A stretch of DNA of 26,841 bases from Betaproteobacteria bacterium. Lineage in GTDB: Bacteria > Pseudomonadota > Gammaproteobacteria > Burkholderiales > SG8-41. Positions 1 to 9,709 of the stretch are shown piece by piece (the stretch's first letter is position 1; every line of letters begins with the position of its first letter). The notes below the pieces were generated by a model. The model was given only the letters and a program-made list of their open reading frames with translations. It had not been told where the DNA came from and ran no database searches. The position numbers and the translations under genes are program-made. The stretch spans positions 1 through 26,841 of the forward strand of contig JANYDM010000134.1 in assembly GCA_025363575.1 (NCBI GenBank). Reading direction: 5' to 3'.

Positions 1-16
1 CCTCACTCCTCACTCC
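1..16. repeat. Short tandem repeat downstream of ilvC
   Basis: Two full copies and a start of a third of the 7-base unit CCTCACT (TGAGG-type units when read in the direction of ilvC). It sits about 14 bases beyond the ilvC stop and continues out of the window. Similar TGAGG/CCTCA units occur in the ilvH-ilvC gap. Confidence 0.5.
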
Positions 17-29
17 TGATGCTTCGATT

Positions 30-1139
<1,110 letters not shown>

Positions 1140-1140
<1 letters not shown>

Positions 1141-1631
1141 TAAATTTTCAGCACGCGATCGCCGCGGCCTATGCCCGACGCGCCGGTGCGCACGGTCTCC
1201 AGTATCGCGCTGCGGTCGATCGCACTCAGGAATGCGTCGAGCTTGGAACCCGTACCGGTCAGCTCTATCGTGTAATCCTTGTCCGTCACGTCGATGATGC
1301 GCCCGCGGAAAATATCGGCCATGCGCTTCATTTCCTCGCGGTCCTTGCCGATTGCGCGCACTTTGACGAGCATCAGCTCGCGTTCGATGTGGTCGCCGTC
1401 CGACAGGTCGATGACCTTGACCACCTCTATGAGCTTGTTCAACTGCTTGTTGATCTGCTCGATCACCTCGTCGGAACCCGTGGTGACGATCGTCATGCGC
1501 GACAACGTAATGTCTTCGGTCGGCGCCACGGTCAGCGTTTCGATGTTGTAGCCGCGCGCCGAGAAAAGGCCGACCACGCGCGACAGCGCACCGGACTCGT
1601 TTTCCAGCAGAACGGAAATGATATGCCGCAT
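1140..1631 (-). CDS. ilvH: Acetolactate synthase, small regulatory subunit
   Basis: Regulatory subunit of acetohydroxyacid synthase; it binds valine and activates the catalytic subunit. The 163-residue length is the usual IlvH size. An ACT domain fills the N-terminal half (MRHIISVLLENESGALSRV, then GLFSARGYNIETL), and the C-terminal half has the typical end pattern ELTGTGSKLDAFL. The ATG at 1631 lies 12 bases after the ilvI stop codon, so the two subunits are almost certainly co-translated. Some genomes call this gene ilvN; length and similarity favour the ilvH name. Confidence 0.96.
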
Positions 1632-1643
1632 CGCCCGCGCCCC

Positions 1644-3359
1644 TTACAGATCTTCCGAGCCGAGCAGCATCTCGCTCAGGCCTTTGCCCGCCTTCACCAT
1701 CGGCCACACGTTCTCGGTCTGATCGGTAATGAAGTCCATGAACACGAGGCGGTCTTTCAGCTTCAGTGCTTCCTTCAGCGCCGGCTCGACGTCAGCCGGT
1801 TTGTGGATCTGCATGCCGACATGGCCGTACGCTTCGGCCAGCTTGACGAAATCGGGCAGCGCATCCATGTACGATTCCGAATAGCGGCTGGAATAATCGA
1901 CCTGCTGCCATTGGCGCACCATGCCGAGATAGCGGTTGTTGAGATTGATGATCTTGATCGGCAGGTGATACTGCTTGCAGGTCGACAATTCCTGTATGCA
2001 CATCTGCACGCTGCCCTCGCCCGTGATGCAGGCGACCGTCGCCTTCGGATGCGCCAGGCGCACGCCCATCGCCGCGGGCAGGCCGAAACCCATGGTGCCG
2101 AGCCCGCCGGAATTGATCCAGCGCCGCGGCTTGTCGAATTTGTAGAACTGCGCCGCCCACATCTGATGCTGACCGACGTCGGACGTCACGAATGCATCGC
2201 CCTTTGTCAGCGCGTGGAGCTTTTCGATCACGAACTGCGGCTTGATGACTTTTGTAGTCTGCGTGTATTTGAGGCACTCGCGCGCCCGCCAGGCGTCGAT
2301 CTGCTTCCACCAGGCTTTGAGTGCCGCGGCTTCCGGCTTGTCCTTGGACGCCTGCACCTGCTTGATGAGTTCCTGCAGCACCTGGCGCACATGGCCGACA
2401 ATGGGCACATCGACCTTGACGCGTTTCGAAATCGAGGACGGATCGACGTCGACGTGGATGATAGTGCGCGGCTCTTCGAAAAAATGCTTGGGATTGCCGA
2501 TCACACGATCATCGAAACGCGCGCCGACAGCGAGCAGCACATCGCAGTGCTGCATCGCCATGTTCGCCTCGTACGTGCCGTGCATGCCGAGCATGCCGAC
2601 AAACTGCGGGTCGCTCGCGGGATAGCCGCCCAGCCCCATCAAGGTATTGGTGCAGGGGAAACCGATAAGGCGCACAAGCTGCGCAAGCTCCGGCGCGGCA
2701 TTACCGAGAATGACGCCGCCGCCGGTATAGATCATCGGGCGCTTCGCGCGCATCAACAGTTGCACTGCTTTTTTTATCTGGCCGGCATGGCCTTTCACGA
2801 CCGGGTTGTACGACCGCATGCTGACCGATTTCGGATACTCGAATTCGGCTTTCTGCGCCGGACTCGTAATGTCTTTGGGAATATCGACGACCACCGGGCC
2901 CGGCCGGCCGGTCCCTGCAATATAGAACGCTTTCTTGATCGTGGCCGCGATGTCCTTCACGTCCTTGATCAGAAAATTATGTTTCACGCACGGCCGTGTA
3001 ATGCCGACCGTATCGCACTCCTGGAATGCATCCTGTCCGATTGCGTGCGTGGGCACCTGGCCGGTAATGATGACCATCGGGATCGAATCCATGTACGCGG
3101 TCGCAATGCCGGTGATCGCATTGGTCACGCCGGGCCCCGAGGTCACGAGTGCGACGCCGATTTTTTCCGTCGAGCGCGAGTAGCCGTCGGCCGCGTGAAC
3201 CGCACCCTGCTCATGCCGCACGAGGATATGCTTGACCTTGTCCTGCTTGAACAATGCGTCGTAGAGATGGAGCACGGCGCCACCGGGGTAGCCGAAGATG
3301 TACTCGACCCCCTCTTCCTGTAGACATCGCACGACGATTTCGGCGCCGTTCAATTCCAT
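1644..3359 (-). CDS. ilvI: Acetolactate synthase, large catalytic subunit
   Basis: Thiamine-diphosphate enzyme that condenses pyruvate with pyruvate or 2-oxobutyrate, the first step of branched-chain amino acid synthesis. The product is 571 residues. Visible: the N-terminal ThDP domain with FGYPGGAVLHLYDAL and the catalytic glutamate Glu50 in VRHEQGA, a central FAD-type domain, and the C-terminal ThDP/metal motif GEGS at about residue 447 followed by NLNN. The usual motif is GDGS; the Asp-to-Glu change is conservative. The frame is open to 3401, but ATG at 3359 gives the family start MELNGAEIVVRCL and has AAGGTC upstream. First gene of the operon, read from the promoter at 3398-3426. Could equally be named ilvB. 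Confidence 0.97.
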   Translation of the reverse strand: MELNGAEIVVRCLQEEGVEYIFGYPGGAVLHLYDALFKQDKVKHILVRHEQGAVHAADGYSRSTEKIGVALVTSGPGVTNAITGIATAYMDSIPMVIITGQVPTHAIGQDAFQECDTVGITRPCVKHNFLIKDVKDIAATIKKAFYIAGTGRPGPVVVDIPKDITSPAQKAEFEYPKSVSMRSYNPVVKGHAGQIKKAVQLLMRAKRPMIYTGGGVILGNAAPELAQLVRLIGFPCTNTLMGLGGYPASDPQFVGMLGMHGTYEANMAMQHCDVLLAVGARFDDRVIGNPKHFFEEPRTIIHVDVDPSSISKRVKVDVPIVGHVRQVLQELIKQVQASKDKPEAAALKAWWKQIDAWRARECLKYTQTTKVIKPQFVIEKLHALTKGDAFVTSDVGQHQMWAAQFYKFDKPRRWINSGGLGTMGFGLPAAMGVRLAHPKATVACITGEGSVQMCIQELSTCKQYHLPIKIINLNNRYLGMVRQWQQVDYSSRYSESYMDALPDFVKLAEAYGHVGMQIHKPADVEPALKEALKLKDRLVFMDFITDQTENVWPMVKAGKGLSEMLLGSEDL

Positions 3360-3397
3360 GACTTGACCTTGTAGCTTGGAACGAGCAAAGACCGCGA

Positions 3398-3426
3398 ACA
3401 ATACCGTTTGCGTCTTATTTGGTCAA
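3398..3426 (-). promoter_or_regulatory. Predicted sigma70-type promoter of the ilvIHC operon
   Basis: On the minus strand: -35 TTGACC (3421-3426, 5 of 6 consensus), spacer of exactly 17, -10 TATTGT (3398-3403, 4 of 6). The predicted transcript starts near 3391, leaving a leader of about 30 bases before the ilvI ATG. That is too short for an attenuator with a leader peptide, so control is more likely at initiation. Confidence 0.6.
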
Positions 3427-3434
3427 GCCAAATA
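3416..3434. promoter_or_regulatory. Perfect inverted repeat over the ilv -35 box, candidate operator
   Basis: TATTTGG (3416-3422), 5-base spacer, CCAAATA (3428-3434). The 19-base palindrome covers the predicted -35 hexamer, so a bound dimer would be expected to block the ilv promoter. It also fits the loose T-N11-A pattern of LysR-type sites, although those usually lie further upstream. The regulator is not identifiable from this window. Confidence 0.45.
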
Positions 3435-3646
3435 TCTGATTAAACAGCATGATATCGCCAACTTCGGAGTCGCGCGCGCGCCTCAACTTGCGGCGCCTAC
3501 GCGTTTTGTTAAGATGCCATTACTTGATTCAGCGCGCATACAAAGCGACGTCGACGCAACCCGGAGCGACACACGGTTTGCGGATAGATCGAAGCGGGGC
3601 GCAATGCGAAAAATCAACAACAGATGTCCGGCAAGACCGGGCGCAT

Positions 3647-3651
3647 AGAGG
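3647..3651 (+). promoter_or_regulatory. Ribosome-binding site deciding the CTG start of the sigma factor
   Basis: AGAGG, 9 bases before the CTG at 3661. It is the only Shine-Dalgarno-like sequence upstream of the conserved N-terminus, and supports starting at CTG rather than at the internal GTG at 3766. Confidence 0.45.
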
Positions 3652-3660
3652 CGGATTCCC

Positions 3661-4224
3661 CTGGCTACCCGCAAGGAACTTTCGGATTTTCTCGCCGCTG
3701 TCGAGCGCCGAGCCTACAAGCAGGCTTTTTTTGCGGCACGCGACGAGCAGGTCGCGCTCGACGCGGTGCAGGATGCCATGATGAAGCTGTCCGATAAATA
3801 TTCCGCACGGCCACCCGAAGAATTGCCGATGTTGTTTCAGCGCATCTTGCAGAACACGATAAGAGACCATTTTCGCCGCCAGAAAGTGCGCGCGTTGTGG
3901 ACTACGCCAATGTCATCGCTGTCGGGCGCCGAAGATGACGAGCACGACCCGCTGGAAACTTTGGAGGTACAATCCAACTCCAACCCCCAGGGCGCGCCAT
4001 CGGACCAGCTGCAACAGTCTCAAACGCTTGAAATCATTGAAAAAGCACTTCATAAACTGCCGCTTCGTCAACGCCAGGCCTTCCTGCTGCGTTACTGGGA
4101 AGACATGGATGTAGCAGAAGCCGCGGCCGTGATGGGTTGCTCCGAAGGGAGCGTCAAAACCCACTGCTCGCGGGCCACGCATGCATTGGCTGCGCTGCTG
4201 AAAGATAAGGGAATTTCGCTATGA
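3661..4224 (+). CDS. ECF-like RNA polymerase sigma factor, CTG start
   Basis: Small sigma-70 family protein of 187 residues. Region 2 occupies about residues 1-70 (KELSDFLAAVERRAYKQAFF, then VALDAVQDAMMKLSDKYS) and region 4 about 115-180, with the helix-turn-helix DVAEAAAVMGCSEGSVKTH. A start at GTG 3766 would remove the first 35 residues, half of region 2. The frame continues upstream to a stop at 3646, and the codons from 3661 read L-A-T-R-K-E-L-S-D-F, matching the MATRKELSDF-type start I know from related betaproteobacterial sigma factors. No ATG, GTG or TTG lies in that stretch; CTG has AGAGG 9 bases upstream. The stop overlaps the next ATG (ATGA), so it is coupled to the DUF3619 gene, a possible regulator of it. 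Confidence 0.85.
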   Translation: MATRKELSDFLAAVERRAYKQAFFAARDEQVALDAVQDAMMKLSDKYSARPPEELPMLFQRILQNTIRDHFRRQKVRALWTTPMSSLSGAEDDEHDPLETLEVQSNSNPQGAPSDQLQQSQTLEIIEKALHKLPLRQRQAFLLRYWEDMDVAEAAAVMGCSEGSVKTHCSRATHALAALLKDKGISL

Positions 4225-4607
4225 ACAATGAACAGGAAGTGGCCCGCAAGATTGTTCAGCGCCTGAATGAGGGCACGGCCAACATCAAGCAGGGCACGAC
4301 GTACAGGCTGCAATCCGCGCGCCAGGCGGCGCTCGACCATTACCGCGAAGCGCCACAACCGCTGTTCGGCTTGGCGTGGGCCGACAACCTGGCGTTCCGC
4401 GTCACGCACAACCGGCATGCGAATACACGCAATTTGCTGGGACTCGGGCTGCTGGTGCTGGGCCTGATCGGTGTCACGTACTGGCAGGTCGTGGTTCAAG
4501 CCAACGATATTGCGGACATCGACGCCAGCCTGCTGACCGACGATCTACCCATCAATGCTTATCTCGATAGCAATTTCGAAGCATGGTTAAAGCGCTCGTC
4601 GCAATAA
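4221..4607 (+). CDS. DUF3619 family membrane protein, possible anti-sigma factor
   Basis: 128 residues, resembling the DUF3619 family found almost only in Betaproteobacteria directly after this type of sigma gene. The N-terminal 70 residues are charged and cytoplasm-like. One hydrophobic segment at about residues 71-91 (NLLGLGLLVLGLIGVTYWQV) is followed by a short acidic C-terminal tail (DIADIDASLLTDDLPI). The start overlaps the sigma stop by 4 bases. Position and the single-membrane-segment design suggest an anti-sigma role; that is inference, and no ZAS zinc motif is present. Confidence 0.85.
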   Translation: MNNEQEVARKIVQRLNEGTANIKQGTTYRLQSARQAALDHYREAPQPLFGLAWADNLAFRVTHNRHANTRNLLGLGLLVLGLIGVTYWQVVVQANDIADIDASLLTDDLPINAYLDSNFEAWLKRSSQ

Positions 4608-5032
4608 TCATCGGCCTGAGTCTTGCCGCCCCGGCCGCCGCCGCCGTACCAATTCAGTCCAAAGCAGCAGTCCAGCCCAAGCCGTCCAAACCTGACTGGG
4701 TCGAGCTGACGCCGCCGCAGCAAGCTGTGCTGGCCCCCCTCAGGGACGACTGGCAGGAGCTCGATACCCTGCGGCGCGCGAAATGGGTCAAGGTCGCGAA
4801 CTCTTACCCGAAAATGAAGCCGGAGCAGCAGCTGCGCCTGCAGGCGCAGATGAAAGAATGGGCGAAGCTCACGCCCGAGCAGCGCCGCGTCGTGCGCGAG
4901 AAATACAAAACCATCAAAAAATTGCCGCCAGAAAAACGCCAGCAGGTGAAGGCGCAGTGGCAGCAATACCAGCAGTCGCTCGCCGCCAAGCCAGAAGCTG
5001 CGGGCGAGACGGCACCTGCCGCCGCGCAGTAA
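4583..5032 (+). CDS. DUF3106 family periplasmic protein
   Basis: 149 residues with an N-terminal signal sequence (MVKALVAIIIGLSLAAPAAA, cleavage probably after residue 20-22). The mature part is charged and helical, rich in Q, K, R and E, with repeated LTPEQ/MKPEQ-type segments and W-x-x-L spacing typical of DUF3106. The C-terminus is an Ala/Glu tail. It overlaps the DUF3619 gene by 25 bases, so they are translated together. The heptad-like Gln/Arg/Lys pattern recalls periplasmic chaperone-like stress proteins of the CpxP/Spy sort, but that comparison is only by composition. Function unknown; it may be a target or sensor of the sigma system. Confidence 0.85.
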   Translation: MVKALVAIIIGLSLAAPAAAAVPIQSKAAVQPKPSKPDWVELTPPQQAVLAPLRDDWQELDTLRRAKWVKVANSYPKMKPEQQLRLQAQMKEWAKLTPEQRRVVREKYKTIKKLPPEKRQQVKAQWQQYQQSLAAKPEAAGETAPAAAQ

Positions 5033-5049
5033 TTACCGCGGCGGGCCGC

Positions 5050-5484
5050 TTGAACGAACCCGCGGCATTCGCCGTCGCCAGCGCGTCGCTTGGGCGCCGG
5101 CTCGGCAGTCTCTGCTACGACCTTCTGCTGCTGACTGCGATCGTGTTCGTCGCGGGGTGGATATTTCTGGTCTTCCAGTTCCTGCTGCCCGCGGCGCTCG
5201 CGCGACCGGTTTTCCAGCTCTACTTGCTGGTCGTCACAAGCGCGTACTTCGTCTACTGCTGGACGCACGGCGGCCAGACCCTTCCCATGAAGACCTGGCG
5301 CATTCGTGTTGTCACGCGCGATGGCGGCCCGCTCCATATAAAGCGGGCCGCGCGGCGTTTTCTATGCGCGCTCATCAGCACCGCGCTGGGCGGTATTGGA
5401 TTTATCTGGGCGCTCGTCGATCGCGACCGCCAATTCCTGCATGACCGGCTCGCGGGCACCCGGTTGATCAGGATTGCAGATTGA
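5050..5484 (+). CDS. RDD family membrane protein
   Basis: 144 residues with the RDD domain: an Arg pair at 16-17 and Asp24 (RRLGSLCYDLLLL), two hydrophobic segments (about 24-47 and 53-72), the TLPMKTWRIRV segment, a third hydrophobic helix about 103-123, and the ending HDRLAGTRLIRI. The frame is open far upstream, but that overlaps the DUF3106 gene. I chose TTG at 5050 because it gives an N-terminus of normal length 17 bases after the DUF3106 stop; no ATG or GTG fits. The ribosome site is poor, so coupling to the upstream gene is likely. The transport role sometimes proposed for RDD proteins is not shown here. Confidence 0.85.
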   Translation: MNEPAAFAVASASLGRRLGSLCYDLLLLTAIVFVAGWIFLVFQFLLPAALARPVFQLYLLVVTSAYFVYCWTHGGQTLPMKTWRIRVVTRDGGPLHIKRAARRFLCALISTALGGIGFIWALVDRDRQFLHDRLAGTRLIRIAD

Positions 5485-5522
5485 GGGGTTGCGGCTTCCC
5501 GATTCTCAATCCACCTTCGCCA

Positions 5523-6596
5523 CTACCTGCGCTCCCCCCACCACATCATGATCATGGCGAGGCTCAGGAACATCAGCGTCGGCAATATCGCGCTCCAGAA
5601 AGGCGGCCAGTCGCGCAATAAACCGAGAAATGTGAACAGCCGTCCGAGCATCCAGAAGCCGATGCCGAGCATGATGCCGGCGAATACCTTGCCGCCGACG
5701 CCGCCGGCGCGCTGTTGGTAGTACGCAAACGGCAGCGCGAGCACCATCATAACCAGCACTGCAAAAGGGTAGATCAGCTTATTCCAGAACGCGATCTCGT
5801 GGCGCGACGTCTGCTGGTTGTTCTCGCGCAGGTGCTGCACGTAGGAATACAACGACCACGCCGACATTTGCTCAGGCACCAGCAGCAATACACTGAGTAG
5901 TCCCGGCTCGAGGACAGAGTGCCAGTCGGCCTCGGTGATGTTGTCGACGGTGGTCTTGTTGTCCGCGAAATTCGTCTGCACGACGTCGCGCAGCCGCCAC
6001 ACGTTATTTTGCCGGTATTCGCCGCGCTGGGCGAGGCTGATGCGCCGGAGGCGATGGTCGCCGTCGAACTCATAAATCTTGATCCCCAGCAACACCGAAT
6101 CGGGCAGCACCTGCGTGACGTTCACGAAACTGCGTTCGTCCTTCACCCACAGACCCGAGCGGAACTCCTGCGCGATCACGCCCGTGATGGCCTTGGCGCG
6201 CAGCTGTTGCGCGAACTGCTCGGCCGGCGGCGCGATGAATTCGCCGATGATGAAAGTCAGCACCGAGAACAGCAGGCCGACTTCGACGAGCGTCAACGCC
6301 ATGCGCGGAATCGACACGCCGGAAATGCGCATCACGGTGTATTCGGAGTTGGCAACGAGCTGCGCCAGCGCAAAGAGCGTGCCGATCAGCGCCGCAATCG
6401 GAAAAAGCTCGTAAACATGGCCCGGCACGCTCAGCAAGACGTAAGCGAAGATATGCAGCAGGCGGTAGTTGCCTTTGCCGAGCTCCCCCAGCTCGTGGAT
6501 CAGGTCGAACAGCGAAAGCAGCATCAGCAGCGCCGCAAACACGAACAGCGTCGACATCGTGATTTCGGCCGACAGGTAGCGGCGAATGACCTTCAT
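5523..6596 (-). CDS. lptG: LPS export permease LptG
   Basis: Inner-membrane permease of the LptB2FGC complex that extracts lipopolysaccharide from the inner membrane. 357 residues: three N-terminal membrane helices ([20 protein letters not shown] onward), a periplasmic beta-jellyroll domain in the middle (about residues 130-265), and three C-terminal helices ending in LAMIMMWWGERR. The frame is open to 6875, but ATG at 6596 gives the family start and overlaps the lptF stop by 4 bases (ATGA), a standard coupling. Converges with the RDD gene, 38 bases apart. Confidence 0.96.
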   Translation of the reverse strand: MKVIRRYLSAEITMSTLFVFAALLMLLSLFDLIHELGELGKGNYRLLHIFAYVLLSVPGHVYELFPIAALIGTLFALAQLVANSEYTVMRISGVSIPRMALTLVEVGLLFSVLTFIIGEFIAPPAEQFAQQLRAKAITGVIAQEFRSGLWVKDERSFVNVTQVLPDSVLLGIKIYEFDGDHRLRRISLAQRGEYRQNNVWRLRDVVQTNFADNKTTVDNITEADWHSVLEPGLLSVLLLVPEQMSAWSLYSYVQHLRENNQQTSRHEIAFWNKLIYPFAVLVMMVLALPFAYYQQRAGGVGGKVFAGIMLGIGFWMLGRLFTFLGLLRDWPPFWSAILPTLMFLSLAMIMMWWGERR

Positions 6597-7675
6597 TTGA
6601 ACAGACGAAACACCGAGAACAGCGTCAGGCGCCGGAAAAAGAGCAGCAGCAGCAGCGCCAGCATGATCGCGTGGACGCCCAGCATGCCCACCGGCAGGCT
6701 CACGCGCTGCTGCGCGATCCACGCCTGCGCGATACTGATGACGTTGTTGTAAATCATGTAAATCAAAATCGCCATCACGAGGTTGAGCGAGCGTCCCGCG
6801 CGCGGGTTGACGAATGACAGCGGGATTGCAAGCAGCGCCAGGATCAGGGCCGATAACGGCAACCCGATGCGCCACGCAAGTTCGCCCAGGTTGAGCGGGT
6901 TGGGATCCTGCAGCAACGCAACCGTCGGCAGCGACTTGGCGGACGGCGCGGCGGCCTTGGCGTCGCGCGTCTCGATGCGCATCGCGTAGCGCTCGAATTC
7001 ACTGATCTTGTAATCGGTAGTGCCGGGCGTGCCTTCATAGCGCCGGCCGTTTAGCAGCACGAGAAAGCGATCGCCGTTGGCGACCGTCTCGAGAAAGCCG
7101 CGTTTGGCCACCATCACGCCGGTCTTGTGGTGCTGGGTCGAGCTCACGAATACGTTGGCGACCATGTTCTCGCCTTCGCTGACGTGCTCGACAAAAAACA
7201 CGCGCTCGTTCTGTTTGGATTCGCGGAATACGCCCGGCGTCACCTGCGACACATCGTCGCGGTTGTCCATGTTATTCCTGAATTCTTCGGTCTTGGTGAT
7301 CGCCCACGGCGACAGCAGCAGGCTCAGCAATGCGACAAGAATCACGATAGGCACAGCGAACGACAACACCGGCCGCACCCAGCGTGTCAGGCTCATGCCG
7401 GCGCTGAACCACACGATCATTTCCGAATCGCGGTAGCTGCGTGACAACGTCATCAGCACGGCGATGAACAGCGTAAGCGACAGCAATACCGGCAGATAGT
7501 TGAACGAGGTGAGCGCGAGGAGCGCAAAAACGCCAGTAAAAGTGATCGACCCGCCGGCCGCAAGGCCGAGAAAACGCACGAGTTGGGTCGTTACTGTTAT
7601 GGCGAGCAAGACGACGAACGTCGCGAACGCCGTGCCCGCGCACTCGCGCACCAGGGAATTTTGAAATATTTTCAC
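6593..7675 (-). CDS. lptF: LPS export permease LptF
   Basis: Partner permease of LptG in the LPS transporter. 360 residues with the same plan: helices at about 10-35, 50-75 and 95-120, a periplasmic domain, and three C-terminal helices ending in [20 protein letters not shown]. The start is a GTG at 7675 giving [12 protein letters not shown], the expected LptF N-terminus. Divergent from pepA with only 79 bases between starts, so the two promoters are packed in the same gap; a clear minus-strand promoter was not found. Confidence 0.95.
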   Translation of the reverse strand: MKIFQNSLVRECAGTAFATFVVLLAITVTTQLVRFLGLAAGGSITFTGVFALLALTSFNYLPVLLSLTLFIAVLMTLSRSYRDSEMIVWFSAGMSLTRWVRPVLSFAVPIVILVALLSLLLSPWAITKTEEFRNNMDNRDDVSQVTPGVFRESKQNERVFFVEHVSEGENMVANVFVSSTQHHKTGVMVAKRGFLETVANGDRFLVLLNGRRYEGTPGTTDYKISEFERYAMRIETRDAKAAAPSAKSLPTVALLQDPNPLNLGELAWRIGLPLSALILALLAIPLSFVNPRAGRSLNLVMAILIYMIYNNVISIAQAWIAQQRVSLPVGMLGVHAIMLALLLLLFFRRLTLFSVFRLFK

Positions 7676-7686
7676 GCGGTTGCGCT

Positions 7687-7715
7687 TTGATTTTTGCCTG
7701 GATAGCGAAGATAAT
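7687..7715 (+). promoter_or_regulatory. Predicted sigma70-type promoter of pepA
   Basis: -35 TTGATT (7687-7692, 4 of 6), spacer 17, -10 GATAAT (7710-7715, 5 of 6). The transcript would start near 7722, about 33 bases before the GTG start of pepA and clear of the lptF coding region. Confidence 0.5.
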
Positions 7716-7754
7716 CAGCGCTATATCGCACCAAACTATCCCCGGGAGAACGGC

Positions 7755-9242
7755 GTGGAATTTAGCATAAAAAATGGCGGGCCGGAGCGCGCGCGCGCTG
7801 GCTGCATCATCGTCGGCGTATTCGAGCCGCGCAAACTCACGCTAGCCGGGGCGGCGCTCGACCGCGCCGCGCGCGGACAGCTGTCCGCAGCGCTGAAACG
7901 CGGCGACATGGAAGGCAAAGCGGGCACTACGCTGATGTTGCATCAACTGCCGCGCATCGCGGCCGCGCGCGTGCTGCTGGTCGGTCTCGGCCGCGAGCGA
8001 GAATTCGACGACGGTAAATTTCGCACGGCGGTCAGCAAAGCGATCTCCGCGCTGAAACAAACCGGCGTGACCGATGCGGCGCTGTGCCTGTCGGCAACCG
8101 TCAGGGAGCGCGATATAGCATGGTGCGCGACGCAGGTGGCAATTGCGGCGACGGATGCGACGTATCGCTTCGACCGTATGAAAAGCAAACGCGAAGCGGC
8201 TCGCGGCGTGCGCCTGCTGACCCTCATCGTTAGCGACCGGGACGAGCTCAAAGCGGGTCAGGCCGGGCTCAAACGCGGCGCGGCGATTGCGCACGGCATG
8301 AGTCTCGCCAAGGACCTCGGCAATCTGCCGGGCAATGTGTGCACGCCGACGTACCTCGCGGAAGCGGCGCGCGCGCTAGCCAAGCAGCACAATCTCGGCG
8401 TGCAGGTGCTCGAGCGCAAGGATATGGAAAAGCTTGGTATGGGCTCGCTCTTGTCAGTCGCGCGCGGCAGTGACGAGCCGCCGAAGCTTATCGTGCTCAA
8501 ATACGACGGTGGGCCGCGCGGGCAGAAACCATTTGCGCTCGTCGGCAAGGGCGTGACGTTCGATACCGGCGGCATTTCATTGAAGCCGGCCGCCGAAATG
8601 GACGAGATGAAGTTCGATATGTGCGGCGCGGCCAGCGTGCTCGGCACAATGCGCGCGGTCGCCGAACTCAAGCTGCCCATCAACGTAGTCGGCATCATCC
8701 CCGCCACCGAAAACATGCCGGGCGGCTCCGCCACCAAGCCCGGCGATATCGTCACCAGCATGTCGGGGCAGACCGTGGAAATCCTGAATACCGATGCCGA
8801 AGGCCGGCTCATATTGTGCGATGCGCTGACTTATACTGAGCGTTTCGAGCCTCAGGCTGTCATCGATATTGCAACTCTGACTGGCGCATGCGTTATTGCG
8901 CTCGGCCACATTGCCAGCGGGCTCTTTGCCAACGACGACGCGCTGGCGCAGGAGTTGCTCGCCGCGGGTCAGAACGTGCGCGACCGCGCTTGGCATCTGC
9001 CGCTATGGGACGACTATCAGGAGCAGTTGAAAAGTAATTTTGCCGATTTCGCCAATATCGGCGGGCGGCCCGCCGGGAGCGTGACGGCGGCTTGTTTTCT
9101 GGCGCGGTTCACCAAGAAATTCAAATGGGCGCACCTCGACATCGCCGGCATCGCGTGGAAGTCCGGCGCCGCCAAGGGCTCGACCGGCAGACCGGTGCCC
9201 CTGCTGACGCAGTTTCTGATCGACCGCGCAGAGCGAACTTGA
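7755..9242 (+). CDS. pepA: Leucyl aminopeptidase (M17, PepA)
   Basis: Cytoplasmic dinuclear-metal aminopeptidase that removes N-terminal residues from peptides; some family members also bind DNA. 495 residues. The N-terminal domain covers about residues 1-165. The catalytic domain shows [17 protein letters not shown] with metal and active-site residues, and the family signature NTDAEGRL at about 345-352. The frame is open to 7680, but GTG at 7755 gives the family start [11 protein letters not shown] and has GGGAGA upstream at normal spacing. The gene is followed by holC after 25 bases, the usual betaproteobacterial order pepA-holC-valS. Confidence 0.96.
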   Translation: MEFSIKNGGPERARAGCIIVGVFEPRKLTLAGAALDRAARGQLSAALKRGDMEGKAGTTLMLHQLPRIAAARVLLVGLGREREFDDGKFRTAVSKAISALKQTGVTDAALCLSATVRERDIAWCATQVAIAATDATYRFDRMKSKREAARGVRLLTLIVSDRDELKAGQAGLKRGAAIAHGMSLAKDLGNLPGNVCTPTYLAEAARALAKQHNLGVQVLERKDMEKLGMGSLLSVARGSDEPPKLIVLKYDGGPRGQKPFALVGKGVTFDTGGISLKPAAEMDEMKFDMCGAASVLGTMRAVAELKLPINVVGIIPATENMPGGSATKPGDIVTSMSGQTVEILNTDAEGRLILCDALTYTERFEPQAVIDIATLTGACVIALGHIASGLFANDDALAQELLAAGQNVRDRAWHLPLWDDYQEQLKSNFADFANIGGRPAGSVTAACFLARFTKKFKWAHLDIAGIAWKSGAAKGSTGRPVPLLTQFLIDRAERT

Positions 9243-9267
9243 AAGTCGCTCGCGGGCACTGCGCGCG

Positions 9268-9696
9268 ATGACGCAGATTGATTTTTATTTTCACGTTGAA
9301 AATAAACTGCAGACTGCGTGCGCGCTCAGTGCCAAGGCGTGCGCGCGCGGCATGCGCGTGCTCGCGTTCTGCGCAGATGCCGAGGCGGGCCGGAAATTCG
9401 GCCGCCTGTTATGGACGGCGCAGGCGGTGAGTTTTATTCCGCACTGCACGCCCGCCGACTCGCTCGCGCCAATGACCCCGGTCATCGTCGATTATGAGGG
9501 CGCCAATTTGCCGCACGACGATGTGCTGATCAACCTGCGCGCGGACTGGCCGCCCTTCTTCAGCCGTTTCCAGCGCTTGATTGAAATCGTGAGCCTCGAC
9601 GAAGAAGACAAAGAGCAGGCTCGCGCACGCTTCAAGTTCTACCGCGACCGCGGCTACGCAATCCAGAATCACGATCTATCGAGGAGCGCGCAGTAG
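9268..9696 (+). CDS. holC: DNA polymerase III subunit chi
   Basis: Chi links the clamp-loader complex to single-stranded-DNA-binding protein at the replication fork. The 142-residue product matches the family length. It has the typical start [19 protein letters not shown], the LLWT and DSLAPMTPV regions, and the C-terminal [14 protein letters not shown]. Start ATG at 9268, 25 bases after pepA. The next frame begins only 10-13 bases after its stop. Confidence 0.95.
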   Translation: MTQIDFYFHVENKLQTACALSAKACARGMRVLAFCADAEAGRKFGRLLWTAQAVSFIPHCTPADSLAPMTPVIVDYEGANLPHDDVLINLRADWPPFFSRFQRLIEIVSLDEEDKEQARARFKFYRDRGYAIQNHDLSRSAQ

Positions 9697-9709
9697 TGCG
9701 CGGCCATTG

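Larger units (their letters stand above)
3360..3660. other. Divergent intergenic region ilvI / sigma factor
   Basis: 301 bases between two divergent genes. It holds the ilv promoter and a palindrome (listed separately) in the ilv-proximal third. Toward the sigma gene, a weak plus-strand promoter can be drawn (TTGCGG at 3488-3493, 16 bases, TAAGAT at 3510-3515). The distal part ends in the AGAGG ribosome site at 3647-3651. Open frames across the region show no recognisable protein. Confidence 0.5.

Noticed and set aside
2020..2070. GEGS in place of GDGS in the thiamine-diphosphate motif of IlvI, as a defect
   Set aside because: Conservative change that I recall in other betaproteobacterial acetolactate synthases; the rest of the site is intact.
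3376..3648. Possible 90-residue gene in the ilvI-sigma gap
   Set aside because: Runs over the ilv promoter, has no ribosome site and shows no family pattern.
5919..6752. 277-codon open frame on the plus strand
   Set aside because: Antisense to lptG and the end of lptF, with Gln/Arg/His-rich nonsense sequence.
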